Assembly (NCBI GenBank): GCA_028023455.1
Contig: JAQFVV010012434.1
Span: 4,864,264-4,928,263, forward strand
Length of the DNA stretch: 64,000 bases
Reading direction: 5' to 3'
Origin: Epiperipatus broadwayi
Lineage: Eukaryota > Onychophora > Udeonychophora > Euonychophora > Peripatidae
In this document: in pieces, positions 1-11,849 of the stretch
Numbering within the stretch: the first letter of the stretch is position 1
How the letters are laid out: every line of letters starts with the position of its first letter
The notes under the pieces: model-generated
Databases searched by the model: none
Told to the model about the DNA's origin: nothing
The model's input: the letters and a program-made list of their open reading frames with translations, nothing else
Made by a program: the position numbers and the translations under genes

Positions 1-413
1 ATTGATTATCATCATCATTTTTTTCCATTATTGATCTATTGCAGAGTGACAGTCTCTCCAAGTTCAACCCTTCTTCTCTGATCTCTAGCCTCTCTTCTTC
101 ACATCACTTCAGCACACTTTTATATCTCCTCCATATATTTCATGTATAATCTATTTCATGTTTTTTTTTAATTTCTTGGAATCCAGTTTAACATTTCAAC
201 TATCCATCTATTATCATACTTTTTAGCAATATGTCCAGCCTAATTCCATGTCAGTTTTTTAATTATTTCAATGGCAGCAGTAACATCTATTTGCTCTCTC
301 TCTTCCATGTATTTCATTTTTGATTTCTTCTTGTTAATAATAGCGTGCATCACTTCATACTTTGTTGAATGGTCTGAAATTAATGTATTTCTTTTCTGTT
401 AACTATCCAAGTC

Positions 414-902
414 TCAGATACATAAGTAAGAACTGGTCAAATACACTTTTAAAATTAAGTTATTTTTACCAAAATGACTCCAACTAAGTTTAATGCTATG
501 ATTAATTGCATCCATAATGTTTCCATCTGTAGTAATATGCTGACCAAGGTATTTGTAGCTGTTACCTTCTTCTAAATCATCATTATCAATATTTATTTTT
601 TTCATTTGAAAAAATCCATGGAACAATAATCTTTTTAACATTATCTTCAACTCAATATTCCTACTTTTACCTGATAACTCTTGAAACATTTCCTGAAGCT
701 TTAAATCATTATTTACAAAAGCAGCTATATCATTTCCAAAATTTAAATGACTTAAATAATCTTCATTTACTTTTACTCTCTTAGTTTTCCATATTAATTT
801 ACAAAATACTTCTTGCACTACTTCTGTAAAAAAATTTGGAGATATGGGGTCACTCTGTATTACATTCTTCTCAATGTTAATCTTTTTAGTATCATTATGC
901 AA
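414..902 (-). pseudogene. Reverse transcriptase fragment, LINE copy 1
   Basis: A 162-residue open stretch in the RT of copy 1. Visible are a DPISPNFFT block (RT motif B region, 'QGDPISP' in relatives), a FGNDIAAFVNND block where active relatives have FADD, and a YKYLGQHITTDGN block that follows the palm domain in this LINE group. The first catalytic aspartate of FADD is replaced by asparagine, so the enzyme would be inactive even if made. There is no natural start; the first Met is only where the open frame begins. Confidence 0.85.
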
Positions 903-1637
903 TCTAAATGTTGGTGTTGCATTTTTATAACTATTCTTCAGAATATGACAATATCCTGGGTCTATACCTTAATGATACAATGCTTTAATCACTGTAGAAA
1001 TTCTTATAAAATCAAGTTCCTTTCTATAATCTACAAATCCAAAGCATAATGGCAACTCATATTTATTGATCCTTTGTATAACTTCTTTTAATATTTGGAT
1101 ATGATCCACTGTACTAAAGTCACTTTTAAATCCAGCTTTTTGCTTTGGTTGGTTAAATGTGTTGGAATTATTTGAGGAAAAATTTTGTAGAGAACCGATA
1201 AAAGATTGATAGGTCTGTAATTTCTGATATCTTCTTTATCATCTTTTTAAAATATTTTTTCAAACATCTGGTATATTTATATCATTTAGACTTTTGGTAT
1301 ATAACTGCCAAAAAATTTTTTATTTTGTCATCTGCTTCTGTTAAGATATTGATTATAATTCTATATTACCTGAAGGTTTTTTTTCTTTTATAAATTTAAT
1401 TGCATGTCTCTCTTCATTTAAAATTTTGCACAATTCAGAAGATATAGCAGTTGTAGAAAATATTTTTCTTGTTCTTTATTGCTATATAATTCTTGATAAA
1501 ACTCTTCTACATATTTCATATTATCTCTCTTTTTAGTTTTTTTATCAATACCAATGTTATTTTACACTAATAAGACTTTTTTTTTTCTATAGCTTTTCTT
1601 GCTAGTTCACAATTTTACTTTTTTATATAATTATCAA

Positions 1638-1841
1638 CTATTTTTCATACCATTTTACAAAATTTAAATATTCAATCAATCTTAATGCATCATTTCTATA
1701 TATTTTTATATTCCTTTTTTTCTTCATGAATTGTTTTATATCAGTAGAAATTTTACTAATCAATTGCTGCCTTTTATTACCACTTATCTTTGTTGCAGTT
1801 TTTAAAAGTATATTAGTTATCTTCCTGTTGATTTCATTCAA
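1638..1841 (-). pseudogene. Endonuclease-RT linker fragment, LINE copy 1
   Basis: A 67-residue open stretch aligned to the linker of the copy near 24246-24450: both share an INRKIT block followed by an ILLKTATKI block and a lysine-rich NDALR..EYL segment. It lies between endonuclease and RT and has no catalytic residues. It is lysine-rich and probably RNA-binding in the intact element (inference). Confidence 0.7.
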
Positions 1842-3137
1842 ATCTGAATCATGTTCAAAATCTGTTAATATTTGAAGTCAATTTGCAAGTTCTATTTTAA
1901 ATTCACTGGAATGTTTCTAAAGATTAGAAATATTAACTGTAGATATTGTTTTTTTAATAATTTTTGTCTTTCTAGTTTTGCATTAACATGTATCTTGCAT
2001 CACACTAAACGCTAATTACTTCCTGTATTAAATTTATTAAGAACATTACAATCTTGAAATACTCACTTTTTTATTAGTCAAAATATAATCCTATTCTGCT
2101 GTACCTTAATTTCAAAGCTTTCATGTCCATTTCCATTTAACATTTCCTTAAAAAAGGAATTCATAATATAAAGTTGTTCTTTTTTCCTGCAAGTTCCACA
2201 AGCCTATGTCCTCTCTCATTATTCCAACTTTTATTTGTTTACCAATTCCAACATTAAAATCTCTCATGACAATTTTAAAATGGTGTTTAGTGTTTGTACA
2301 TTCATATAAAAATCCATTACTTCTTCATCATAATGATAACTTGTTGGAGTATAAACCTAAATTATCTGCATTTGATAAGTGCTATTAAGTTGAATAACTA
2401 ATCTTGCCACTCTGTCAAATACACCATCAATCTCCAATATGTTGTTCTTTCACTTTTTATTTATAATGAATTCTACTTCATTTCTACTTCCAATATTTGT
2501 GGCTTTGTAGAACATTATATGTCTACTTTTTAAATTGTCTCTTTATTTGTTCTTCTAACTTTACAAAGTCCAATAATATACTATTTAATATTAGACAGTT
2601 CTACTAATTCTTGCAATCTTCCTTCACATGAAAATAATCTGCAGTTGTAAGTACTTAAATTAAGGCTGATCTTCAAATGGCAGCCTGGGTTCACAATCAG
2701 AAGATTCTTAGTATGCTCCATGTTTGACCATTAACCTCAACCTTGGCTGGTGACTTTTTCTGGGAATAAGGATTATGATTTATTTTTGTCTGTCATGATT
2801 GTAAATATCTATTAGAAAAAAAATCATTCATACACCCATTAATTTTGCCTTTAAGATTATTTAACTGATATTTCTGTTAAGATCTATTAGGCAACTGAGA
2901 AGAAAGACCATGGTATTTCTTGATCTTAAACTCACGAGATAAAAAGCCAATAAACTTTCTATGCTGGTCCATGTGGGTTGGTGAGAAGACCATCCATGTT
3001 TATATACTATACAAATAATCACATAGTAATAACAGCTACAACAACAAGAACACTGAAGTGGACATAGGGAATTAGCTTTGCTCGATTTCCTTAAGGCCTT
3101 CAAGAGAAATCAAATAGTCTCCTTTCAGTTAATGGAA

Positions 3138-5020
3138 AATTACTTTCTGACTTAATAGCTACTGCATATATTTGAAATCTTACATAATAAAATTTGTGTT
3201 TATTTAAATTTTCAAAAAAATTTTGCTGCTTTAAAAAATGAAAAGTTTATGTTAAAAAAGGGTGTGAAAAATTCACACTACTCTTCGGTTACATGGAAAC
3301 TACAAAGTTATAATTGAAAAAAAATTTTTCTAATTTTTTTATTAGAGAGTAAATGAAACTGTGGATGTGAGAGTCATGGATTTGGAAAAAATAAGATATA
3401 GATTCAAGTGAGTAATTAGTCTCATTTTAAACCTCAACATTTTGTGAATTTATATTGTAAAATAAAATTAAGTAAAAATTTCTTAATTGTGATATGATTT
3501 GATTGAAAATACAATAATTCTGTTATGAACATTTCTTAATGACAAACTATTGTGTCACTTGCTAATGCTTCTTTTTAAATAGACAGATAAAATATTAACA
3601 GGATGAGATCATCATCATGAATGATAGCAGTGAAGTCTATACAATTTTTATTATACAAATATAGAATAATCATTGATGTGATTAAAATTTATTAATCAAT
3701 ATAAAATATAATAAACAAATGTATTTAAATATTCCAGTATTGTATATAAGTAAATGTTCATTAAAAATATCCTTATGATTAATCAAAAACAGAAATTCTC
3801 AGAAATCTCAATAAATACCTAGGAATTATCATATATAAGTAGCAGTAATTCCTTTTATTTATTCTACTTCAGTGATATTTATTATAAGCTTGAGGAATTA
3901 AGAGGTTATTTCTAAAATTCTTATCTCCAAACTAGTTTCTAGATAATAAACAGTTTTAACTTTTTATGTTATCAAATTAATAGTCTGAAATTTTAAAATG
4001 TTCTAAGATTTTGAATCCAATTCTAGTTGATTGTATAATTATATAGATTTGACAATAAGCTAATATCTTTATTAACATCAGTTTGACACTGACTGTATGT
4101 ATCTCTTTTTTTTTTTGGATAGGATTTAAGTAGCAAAAATCATGTGGTGCATTGTTGATGTATCTATAAATAGTTTGGACATTTGATGAAGAAGCATAGA
4201 AATTTATCCTGAATCATCATTAGATTACACTATTATTTTCATTGCACATTCTAGCTTTATTGTGATGATTCTGAAATATATTATTCATATTGGATTGGCC
4301 CTTTAAATTTAAAAGAGAAATGTAGAGAAAAGTATTTTAAGATTGAAAAAAGTTATAAAATGAAAATAATTCTTAATTTTTCTTAAATGAAATTGTGTAA
4401 AAAAATAATATATACACACATGTTTATAATAAATAAAAAGCAATATAAAAAAGAATGATCACATAGAAATTTAATAAATTTTTATTATATAATATATACA
4501 GAAATTATTTTTACAACTTTGATCTACAATTAAATCATAAATTTTAAAAGTACTGGATAGGTCTCGTCTTTATTAAAAAGAAAGTCATGGCCATGGATAC
4601 TTCATGATAATGTACTTGAAAAAATATTATCACAGTTATGTAATCAGCTGTAAGATATACATGTCAATGTTTTTTATAGCGCTATTTATATATAGTGAAT
4701 TAAGTTCATCGATGTAGATAAAAAATTAAGAGAAAAATAAAATGTAACCTGTTTAAAGTTTATAAAAAAAATTTACCCCCAGCAAATGTTTTGTCATCAT
4801 CATCAGAAATGTTAATCCCAGTGATAAAAGTATGTAATGCTTTCTTTAACATTTTTTCTTTTTTTTTTTTTTTTTTGGAAAAATGAAGAACAAATACAAA
4901 TTAGCTCAATGTTATTTTTTAACTTTATCTATTCATATTTTATGAAATCTTTCTATTTTATTTATATCTTCAGTTTTAATTTTTGATAATTATTCACTCA
5001 GTATATATATAACTTTCTCT
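3138..5020. other. AT-rich stretch, no gene seen
   Basis: AT-rich sequence with short A or T runs and no coding or RNA signal that I can support. It separates LINE copy 1 from the short LINE 3'-end insertion. Confidence 0.5.
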
Positions 5021-5033
5021 ATATGATTATCTT

Positions 5034-5205
5034 AAACTGGATTCCAAGAGATTGTAAAAGACCCAGAAAGAGACCACATGTGAGATGAATGGATGAAATA
5101 AGAAACTGTGCAGGAGTGATATGGAGAAGAGAAGCTAAAGATCAGAGAAGATGGATTGAACTTGGAGAGCCCTTCATTCTGCAGTGATAATGGTTTATGA
5201 TGATA
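5034..5205 (+). mobile_element. 5'-truncated 3' end of the RTE-like LINE with perfect TSD
   Basis: A 172-bp insert carrying only the last coding part and 3' UTR of the RTE-like LINE; its coding trace matches the RWMDEIRKCAGV region near 26270. It ends in a GTTTATGATGATA tail. The 13-bp sequence ATATGATTATCTT occurs immediately before (5021-5033) and after (5206-5218). This marks it as a target-primed insertion and shows the length of duplication this LINE makes. Confidence 0.88.
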
Positions 5206-5218
5206 ATATGATTATCTT

Positions 5219-6104
5219 CAACATTTTTTCCTCCAACTCATTTCTTTTATAAAATTCTTCATTGAAAATTTTTGAATCCACTCAATTTAAATAATTTTTG
5301 GTAATATACTCATTCAAATGTCAAGACTCTTCTCAGTAAATATTTTATCATCACCCATATTTAACTACTATGTAATAAACTAATAAATATGCTTATGCAT
5401 GTGTAATTTGGTCTGTAGTCTGCTGTCTAATTTTTGCTTGCTATTAAATTTCTTGTTCAATTTAATTTTAAAAATCTGTAGAATTTTATTTAATATCAAC
5501 AACAATTTATTGTTTTTAACAGAACTATTTTTCTTGTGAAATAATTCCCTTTTTTATTTTTATTACGATGCTAAAATGAAGACAGCCCTAATACATTATC
5601 AAACTGAAGATACCTCAGTATATCTTACAGTAATGTACAGATTGTTATTCAGCCTTTAATAAATGATATATTGATTAATACCAAAAATAATATCATGTAA
5701 GTTTCTCTTATATTTTATTTACAAATGTCAAACATTAATGATCATCACTACTAGCTCAGATATCTGAGCTAGGGATCTCTAGCTTAATAAATAATTAGTG
5801 ATAATCATTTATGTTTTATTTAAAATGGATCATGTCAATGTTGTGAGTTGCATAAGTTTGATACCTGTAAATCAAAATGTAACAATTATTATTGATTAAT
5901 ACTGAATATATGGTAAAATATATGTTAGAGACTATGATGTAAACCAATTGAGAAATGTTGGCTCAACATGAAATGCATCTTGAATATTATTTGTCTTTTA
6001 AAGATACCTTTATTCATATGTTTCAAAAATATATAGTTGAGTGAATGTCATTAAGTACATCTATAAAAAAAAATGTTGATTCATATGCCTTCAGAAGCAA
6101 TTTA
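5219..6104. other. AT-rich stretch, no gene seen
   Basis: No coding or RNA signal recognised apart from the palindrome listed separately at 5751-5772. Confidence 0.5.
5751..5772. repeat. Perfect 22-bp palindrome
   Basis: The sequence CTAGCTCAGAT followed by ATCTGAGCTAG is a perfect inverted repeat with no loop. The flanks extend the symmetry imperfectly: an AATGATCATCACTA-like left side against TAGTGATAATCATT on the right. It could be a protein-binding dyad or the core of a decayed foldback repeat. Confidence 0.7.
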
Positions 6105-6505
6105 TAGTACCTACTCTAGAGTTATCCAATGTAGATTTGAATAACCAATGGATGCCAAAAAAATATTATAGAACTATATCTCTATTCCTCAACTGGTTTC
6201 TTGCTTTTGCCTTAATCATTTAGAAATTATTATTAAATTCTGACCATCTAGATCCCACGTATTATTTCTTTATACTATTCAATCTAATAATCTGAAATTC
6301 AAAAGCCTTAAATCAGTTCTGTATTAAGAGACTGCAATTTTATGCATAAGTGCATTAAATCCAGCTTTGAATCCTAGACTTCATAAATAAAGGCAAAAGC
6401 CAAAAACCAATCCAGAAATAGAGATATTATAGCCTCTAATGTCTGTTATCCACTGATTTCTTAAATTATAGTCTGGCTCTAAAGTATGGTATTAGTCTAC
6501 ATAAT
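6105..6505. mobile_element. Diverged foldback (hairpin) repeat
   Basis: Imperfect inverted arms of about 110 bp (about 6105-6220 and 6395-6505) surround a loop of about 175 bp. For example, CTTGCTTTTGCCTT on the left pairs with AAGGCAAAAGCC on the right, and ATATCTCTATT pairs with AATAGAGATAT. The left arm has an AATGGATGCCA block followed by GTTTCTTGCTTTTGCCTTAA, which resembles the same order of blocks in the hairpin element at 46374-46646. It may be an old relative of that family. No duplication is visible at its ends. Confidence 0.5.
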
Positions 6506-7605
6506 TTTTTTCGAATTTTTATATATCTTTAATATTATTATGTATGTATAAATATTAAATTTTCCTCACCTCAAGAGAAATTGTATACCTGGGCAAAAGA
6601 TTATTATGAATTAATAATAACAATTTGATCAACATCAAGGATAATTTGTCATTGCTCTCTGCTGCCTAAACAATTTATTTTAGAATTCAGTTATTAGATG
6701 TGGGTCTCCTTAAACTTTGTTGTGTTATTTATAATACCATAATTAACAATGATCTTTTATTGGAATTCATTTGTAAGTAATGTTTATGATAAGTATTTCT
6801 ATTGAATAATTATTTTGCTAAATAAAATAAGGTATTTCTAAAAAAAAATAAAAAAAAAAAACACTAAATGTACTAATTTTGTTAACAAAAAAAAAAAGGA
6901 ACTTGTTAATATTCATATTACACATTAACATATCTTTAGCAACATTCATTTGTTTACTGTTAACAATAGTTGAGTCAATGGGTACTATATATTAATGCTA
7001 TCACAATCTCATTATCTTTTTAAAATAATTGGATATTTAAATAAGAGAAACTGTTGCATTATATCTATCCAATTGTAATTTTAATCATATTTCAGTGTGT
7101 GATTGCAAACTGTTAAATTTAAAAATTACTTTCAAAGCTATATTTCTGAACAAATCATTTTTTATGTATTCAAAGTCTTTAGTATAAATGATATCAAATG
7201 AATGAAGTAATTACTGGAGATGTGTATTATAGTAGTTTGATCATGCATGTATGAATGTAAATTTGTCATGGAAATCTATTAGTATTGTCATCTGAAGTTT
7301 ATTGATGAAATAATAATTGTTTTTATTAATAATAAAAATTTCCACTAATTAATATATAATAAACTTCTACAAGATATGTCAGAAGTCCTTTTTTACAGCA
7401 AGACATTAAATGTATTTAATTCCATAAACTTTTTTAGACAACTTTGTTGCTGAAGATAGATTATTCTAATTGTAAAAAATGAAAAAGATAAATATATTTG
7501 AATAAAAATAAATAAATCTAAATAAGTCTGTATATTAGAAAGACTTATTTCTTTATACAAAAAAATGAAAATAGAAAATAACAAGTTATTATAAAAATAA
7601 GCTTT

Positions 7606-7805
7606 CTTAATACATATCTGAGCACTTATAGCATATATGTGTAGAGATGATAATCTGGACCAATTGATGATTGCTGGTTTAGCAAGAAATACATATATTG
7701 GTGATCATTTATCTTTTCAACATATATGTGTTCAAGTGTATTAGTGTTATGAGATAGAGTGGAGAGTGGGGGGGGTGAAAGTCTGTGCTCATATACCCTA
7801 TATAT
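7606..7805 (+). mobile_element. SINE-like element, family B monomer, with 14-bp TSD
   Basis: A 200-bp insert flanked by perfect copies of TAAAAATAAGCTTT (7592-7605 and 7806-7819). Its body aligns with the right half of the foldback at 11348-11683 (blocks AATCTGGAC, GCTGGTTTAGCA, ATTGGTGAT, ATTTATCTTTT). The right end carries a decayed tRNA-like segment matching the B-box-bearing end of relatives at 11650-11684 and 30005-30022. A G8 run lies inside. Variable-length TSDs indicate LINE-type mobilisation. Confidence 0.75.
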
Positions 7806-8254
7806 TAAAAATAAGCTTTTATAAAGAATTGTATTTTTTTTTAGATGGGAATTTTATTAAATGGAGTTTAGATGGCTATCTTCTATTGTGGCATAAATAA
7901 AAGATCACATTTGGCCTCTGTGTTAATTTTTTGCATATATTTTAGCAAGAATAAACTTTTATTTGGATGTTGAATATATTTATAAGTAGAATTTTAAATA
8001 TAATAAAATGCTTAGTCTCTAAAAAACATTTATTCAAATATCTTTGTCAGTGTGTTAATAAAGTGGCAAAATATTCTAAGTCAATGCCAAAAAAAGTATC
8101 TCATGTAAATTTCTGAATTTACTTTCACTATCTGCATAAAAAGTATTAGTTCAACTATTTTCTAGTTCAGAATTGATTTTTTTAAGTTATAAAAAATCAT
8201 GGCTTTTAGATGTCAATCAAATTTGTAAAACTTCTTCATATTATTCAATAACAA

Positions 8255-8352
8255 GCATTGGTGGCCTAGTGGTTAGCATAGCTGTCGTCCAAGCAGCTAG
8301 TCCAGGTTCACTTTCCAGTCAATGCTTTGACATATGAAAAAAAAAAAAAAAG
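8255..8352 (+). mobile_element. tRNA-Gly(UCC)-like SINE or retropseudogene, copy 1
   Basis: Positions 8255-8326 resemble animal tRNA-Gly with a TCC anticodon. They show a GCATTGG acceptor strand pairing with TCAATGC, an A-box-like TGGCCTAGTGGTTAGCATA, an anticodon arm with loop CGTCCAA, and a decayed B box (GGTTCACTTTCC). Position 33 is G rather than the usual T and the T loop is broken, so it is not a working tRNA. A short TTGACATATG tail and an A14 run follow. The same body and tail occur at 34697. No clear TSD is visible here. Confidence 0.8.
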
Positions 8353-9417
8353 AACAATATGAAACATTGGATTTATATATATAAATCTGATGTTCACTTT
8401 TATTTTTCTTATATTTTCCAAGCTAATGTCACAAAATCTAAACATTTAAAAGTTTTAAATGAACATGATTTTTTTATACAGTTAAAATGTTTGATACTAG
8501 GCTTGTAACTGATATATTTTAATGATGTAAGTTGTGTGCTAATTATAGGCCCTCTTGGCCCATTAGCATCAGTTGAATATACCAAACAAACTTTCACCAT
8601 CTGTATTAGAAATAATAATACATTCTATTAATTTATTCCAGTGCATAAGCCAAAACTATTGCATTTGAACCATGTAATTTAATAAAAGTTAAATGTTTCC
8701 AGTACTTTTTTTAAATATAAAAAAAATTTTCAAGCCTTGTTTGATTTTAATTTTAAAACAAAAAAAAAAATGGGACTATTTAATTATAATACTGGGAAGT
8801 CAACAATATATTTTAAAAAATGATACTTTAAAAATATATCAGCTTTAAAAACAAATGGTAAAATTATTAGAAAAAAAGTATTAAAAAAATTATTTTTATT
8901 TAAAATTTGTTCTGCACTCTTAATACAGCAATAAGAACTATCATTATAATCCAATAAGATTTCATGATCTTTTTGTGGGGGGGGGGGGGTGAAATATGTG
9001 ACATTTTTACATAGAATTTCATAGTATATTATATAATATCAGATTCACAGAGAATTGATTACTAAAGCCAATCAATGGAATTACTTCAATTTATTAAAAA
9101 ATAAAAAAAAAAAGCTTGGTAATCATTATTGAAGTTCATTTATAATATTATAAACTTTGATTTTATCTGAATGGATTTCTACAAGATGCGTAATTTTCTT
9201 TAAGTCTTCTTAATTAATTTAAAGAGATTTTTCTGATATGAGTTCATATAGCTTAATTCCTGTATTCTAGATTGATATTTGCAGCTTTCTGAAATTTATT
9301 CTTGATGACTTTTTAAATAAAATTTAAAAAAAAACCAGTTAAATAATTGTTCATATCAAAAAATATATTAGCACATTCTCCGCATTCTGTCGAAAATGGT
9401 GACTCCATAATTATGGG
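8353..9417. other. AT-rich stretch, no gene seen
   Basis: Contains A runs and a G11 run near 8978 but no coding or RNA signal that I can support. Confidence 0.5.
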
Positions 9418-10205
9418 CAAACAATAATCATCATCATTTTTATCATTATAAATCTACTGCAGGATGAAGAACTCTCAAAATTTAATTCAGTTTCTGTTAT
9501 TCATAGCTTCTCTTCAACACACCACTCTAGAAAACTTTCTTATGTTTTCTATTTATTCATATGTGTTCTCTTTCTAAGTCTTAACAATCTTTTGGGATTC
9601 AGTTTTAGACTTTGATTGACCATCTAGTATCTCTTCTAAAAAAATATGTCCAGCCCAACTCTACTTCAGTCTCTTAATTCTTTCAATGATGTTAATAACA
9701 CATATTTGTCCTCTTGCCCCCAACATACATCTCTGTAAACTTGATTGATTAGTCTACAGTCACTGCATTGCTCTTATATTAGTAGCCAAGACTCAGACTC
9801 ATTTAAGAACTGATCAAGCATATATCGTTAAAAACCTTTCTTTTCAATCACATAAACATTTTTGCTTTACATACTAAGCTATTTCCTCCAAAAGCATTCC
9901 ATCCAAGTTTAATCCTATGACTCATTTCATCCAACGATAATGTTTTCATCTGTATTAATAATCTGATCAAAGTATTTGTGATTGTTAACTTCTTCTAAAT
10001 AATGATTATCAATCTTTATTTTCTGCTTTTGAAAAAAAAAAAATCCATTGAACATTACTTTAGTCTTTTTTAACCTTTACCTTCCGCCTACTTTTTTCTT
10101 TTTATCTAAAAATTCTTGCAATATTTTCTGAAAGTCCGAAGCATTATTCTTAAAAGTAATCACATCATCAACAAAACCTATCTAACTTAAATATAGATAT
10201 TTATC
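9418..10205 (-). mobile_element. RTE-like LINE, 5'-truncated copy
   Basis: On the minus strand this holds the last part of the RT and the 3' UTR of the same LINE as copy 1. Shared blocks include a TGCAGTAGAT motif before a (ATGATG) tail near 9430-9470, the conserved C-terminal coding region, and the segment after the RT palm near 9890-10060. No open frame survives. The start near 10205 is where alignment with copy 1 stops. Confidence 0.8.
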
Positions 10206-10489
10206 TACATATATGCATACACATCCAAAATGTTTACATTTAAAAACTACATAAATAAAAATCGAGAGCTTTTTAATATTAACGATTTGACTTAATTTAC
10301 AAAACTAAATTACCAATGAAAGAAAAAAATTTCATTTTCAGCAACAAATTTTAAATGGCTTTTAAATTAACAGTAAAAATTATAAGCAAATATTTTTTTT
10401 TTACTTAATTTGCATGTTTTTAAATTTCAGAGGTAAATTTGTAAAATCTTTTATTACAGTGTAAATATTTTTACATGCAAATTAGCTAT

Positions 10490-10860
10490 ATATTTATACA
10501 CCGTACATCTGATGCGTTTCTATAAATATGTATACTTCGGGTTAGTTAGTTCTTAGTTGGTGTGTATTATTCATTTAGAGCCTGTCGTTTTTCTATTTAA
10601 ATAAATAATTAATGCGATAGATTTTGTTGTTAACTTTATTTTATTCCCAGAAAACTACGCCATTAAAATATAATTTATTTACAATAACGAAATCATCTTT
10701 AATTCTCTCACGAATTAAATTACGTCTATGAAATAAATGTTTAATTATGAAGTAAACAATTTAAACGGGTAGCTAGTTTACTTTATTTAATCGTCTATAT
10801 TCTAGATGGCGCTTTTTTCTCACTATCAAAATAGAAGAGAACATTAAGATATTCAAGTAT
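10490..10860. other. CpG-retaining AT-rich patch
   Basis: Unlike most of the window, this stretch keeps many CpG dinucleotides (for example CACCGTAC, GATGCGTT, CTTCGGG, CTGTCGTT, TACGCC, TTACGTC, GATGGCGC) and has no recognisable transposon. In a methylated genome this could mark an unmethylated regulatory region. That is inference from composition only. Confidence 0.35.
10803..10812 (+). promoter_or_regulatory. CTCF-like core motif TAGATGGCGC
   Basis: TAGATGGCGC fits the core of the bilaterian CTCF consensus (YAGRKGGCRS), an insulator and loop-anchor factor. It sits inside the CpG-retaining patch. A 10-bp match can occur by chance, but the setting is favourable. Confidence 0.25.
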
Positions 10861-11327
10861 AATATAAAATTCATATTCAAGGAATAAGTAATTCCCAGTA
10901 TTTTTGAAATGAAAAAGAAGAAAATAAAATTATTCTTAACAATATAAAAGTAAAATTTGTATTATATTTCGATTTCACAAAAATCTAAAAACTTTTCAGG
11001 GATAGCTTTTAATTTCTTTTTACATAAAACGAAATTTTATAGTATATAATTGTGAGTAAAATTTTGAAATAATCCTTATATTTTTGCCTTAAAAATAAAC
11101 TGCTAAAGTAATTTATTATAAACATGCATGTGTGAAAGATGTGCACGCATAAATTCAAATATAAATGGGATATACCAGATAAATGTATATAAAGTATAAG
11201 AAAAACATATGGATTATGTTTAAGCAGTCTGAAAATTCAAAGATGTAACAAAATTGCTGTTTATAGGAATGTTAATACTGATGAGTTGGCAACTAATAAT
11301 AATAATATCCAGATAATATAAAATTAC
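10861..11327. other. AT-rich stretch, no gene seen
   Basis: No coding, RNA or repeat signal recognised. Confidence 0.45.
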
Positions 11328-11347
11328 ACTCTAATATATATATATAA

Positions 11348-11683
11348 GATTTCAAATACCAGGCCCTTTTATACCTGGAACTTAATTATAAATATAGGGG
11401 ATTTGAACTCAGACTTTTAAACCCCTTCACTATCCACACTATCTCATACTATAATACACATGACCACACATATGCAGAAAAAATAAATAATCACTGAGCA
11501 CTGATTATATATATGTATGGAAGATAGTAATCTGGACAAACTAATGACTGCTGGTTTAGCATGAAATACATACATTGGTGATTATTTATCTTTTCTGCAT
11601 GTGTGTGGTCATGTGTATTGGTAGTATGATATAGTGTGAATAGTGAAGGGGCTTGAAAGTCCGAGTTTAAATTCCCTATATTT
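11348..11683. mobile_element. Foldback SINE, family B, flanked by a 20-bp direct repeat
   Basis: Two inverted arms of about 106 bp (11389-11494 and 11579-11684) surround an 84-bp loop. Each arm carries a tRNA-like segment facing outwards, with a B-box-like block (GGATTTGAACTC on the left as complement, GAGTTTAAATTCC on the right). The right half equals the monomer at 7606-7805, so the left arm is an inverted second copy of the monomer's tRNA-like end. An identical 20-bp AT-rich sequence starting ACTCTAAT flanks the unit (11328-11347 and 11684-11703). Because it includes a TA run, this duplication is less certain than the others. Confidence 0.75.
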
Positions 11684-11849
11684 ACTCTAATATATATATA
11701 TAATTATCTTTCCCTATAAGCTTTGCAAAATTTATTGTGTTAAGAAATCAATGATAAATTTTCAGTTCTATTACCTTTTAATCTATCCATATTTAAGTAG
11801 TAAAGCTAACATGCATTTGTTAAAAACAGATACAATAATTCAAGCCAAT

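Larger units (their letters stand above)
1..3137 (-). mobile_element. RTE-like LINE, copy 1 (degenerate, 3' end at window edge)
   Basis: On the minus strand this reads as a 5' UTR (about 3137 to 2660), an APE-type endonuclease (about 2650 to 1950), a linker and a reverse transcriptase ending near position 60. The 5' UTR aligns base by base with the second copy starting near 22943, which fixes its start. The 3' UTR ends in a GATGATGAT-like tail at the window edge. The protein resembles the animal LINE group often annotated as 'craniofacial development protein 2-like' endonuclease plus RT. The RTE assignment comes from memory of that family, not a search. Many stops and frameshifts show the copy is dead. 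Its sense strand is A-rich, as usual for LINEs. Confidence 0.85.

Noticed and set aside
8255-8326. Functional tRNA-Gly gene
   Set aside because: T loop and position 33 are broken and the body is followed by an A-run tail shared with another insertion, so it is a SINE copy.
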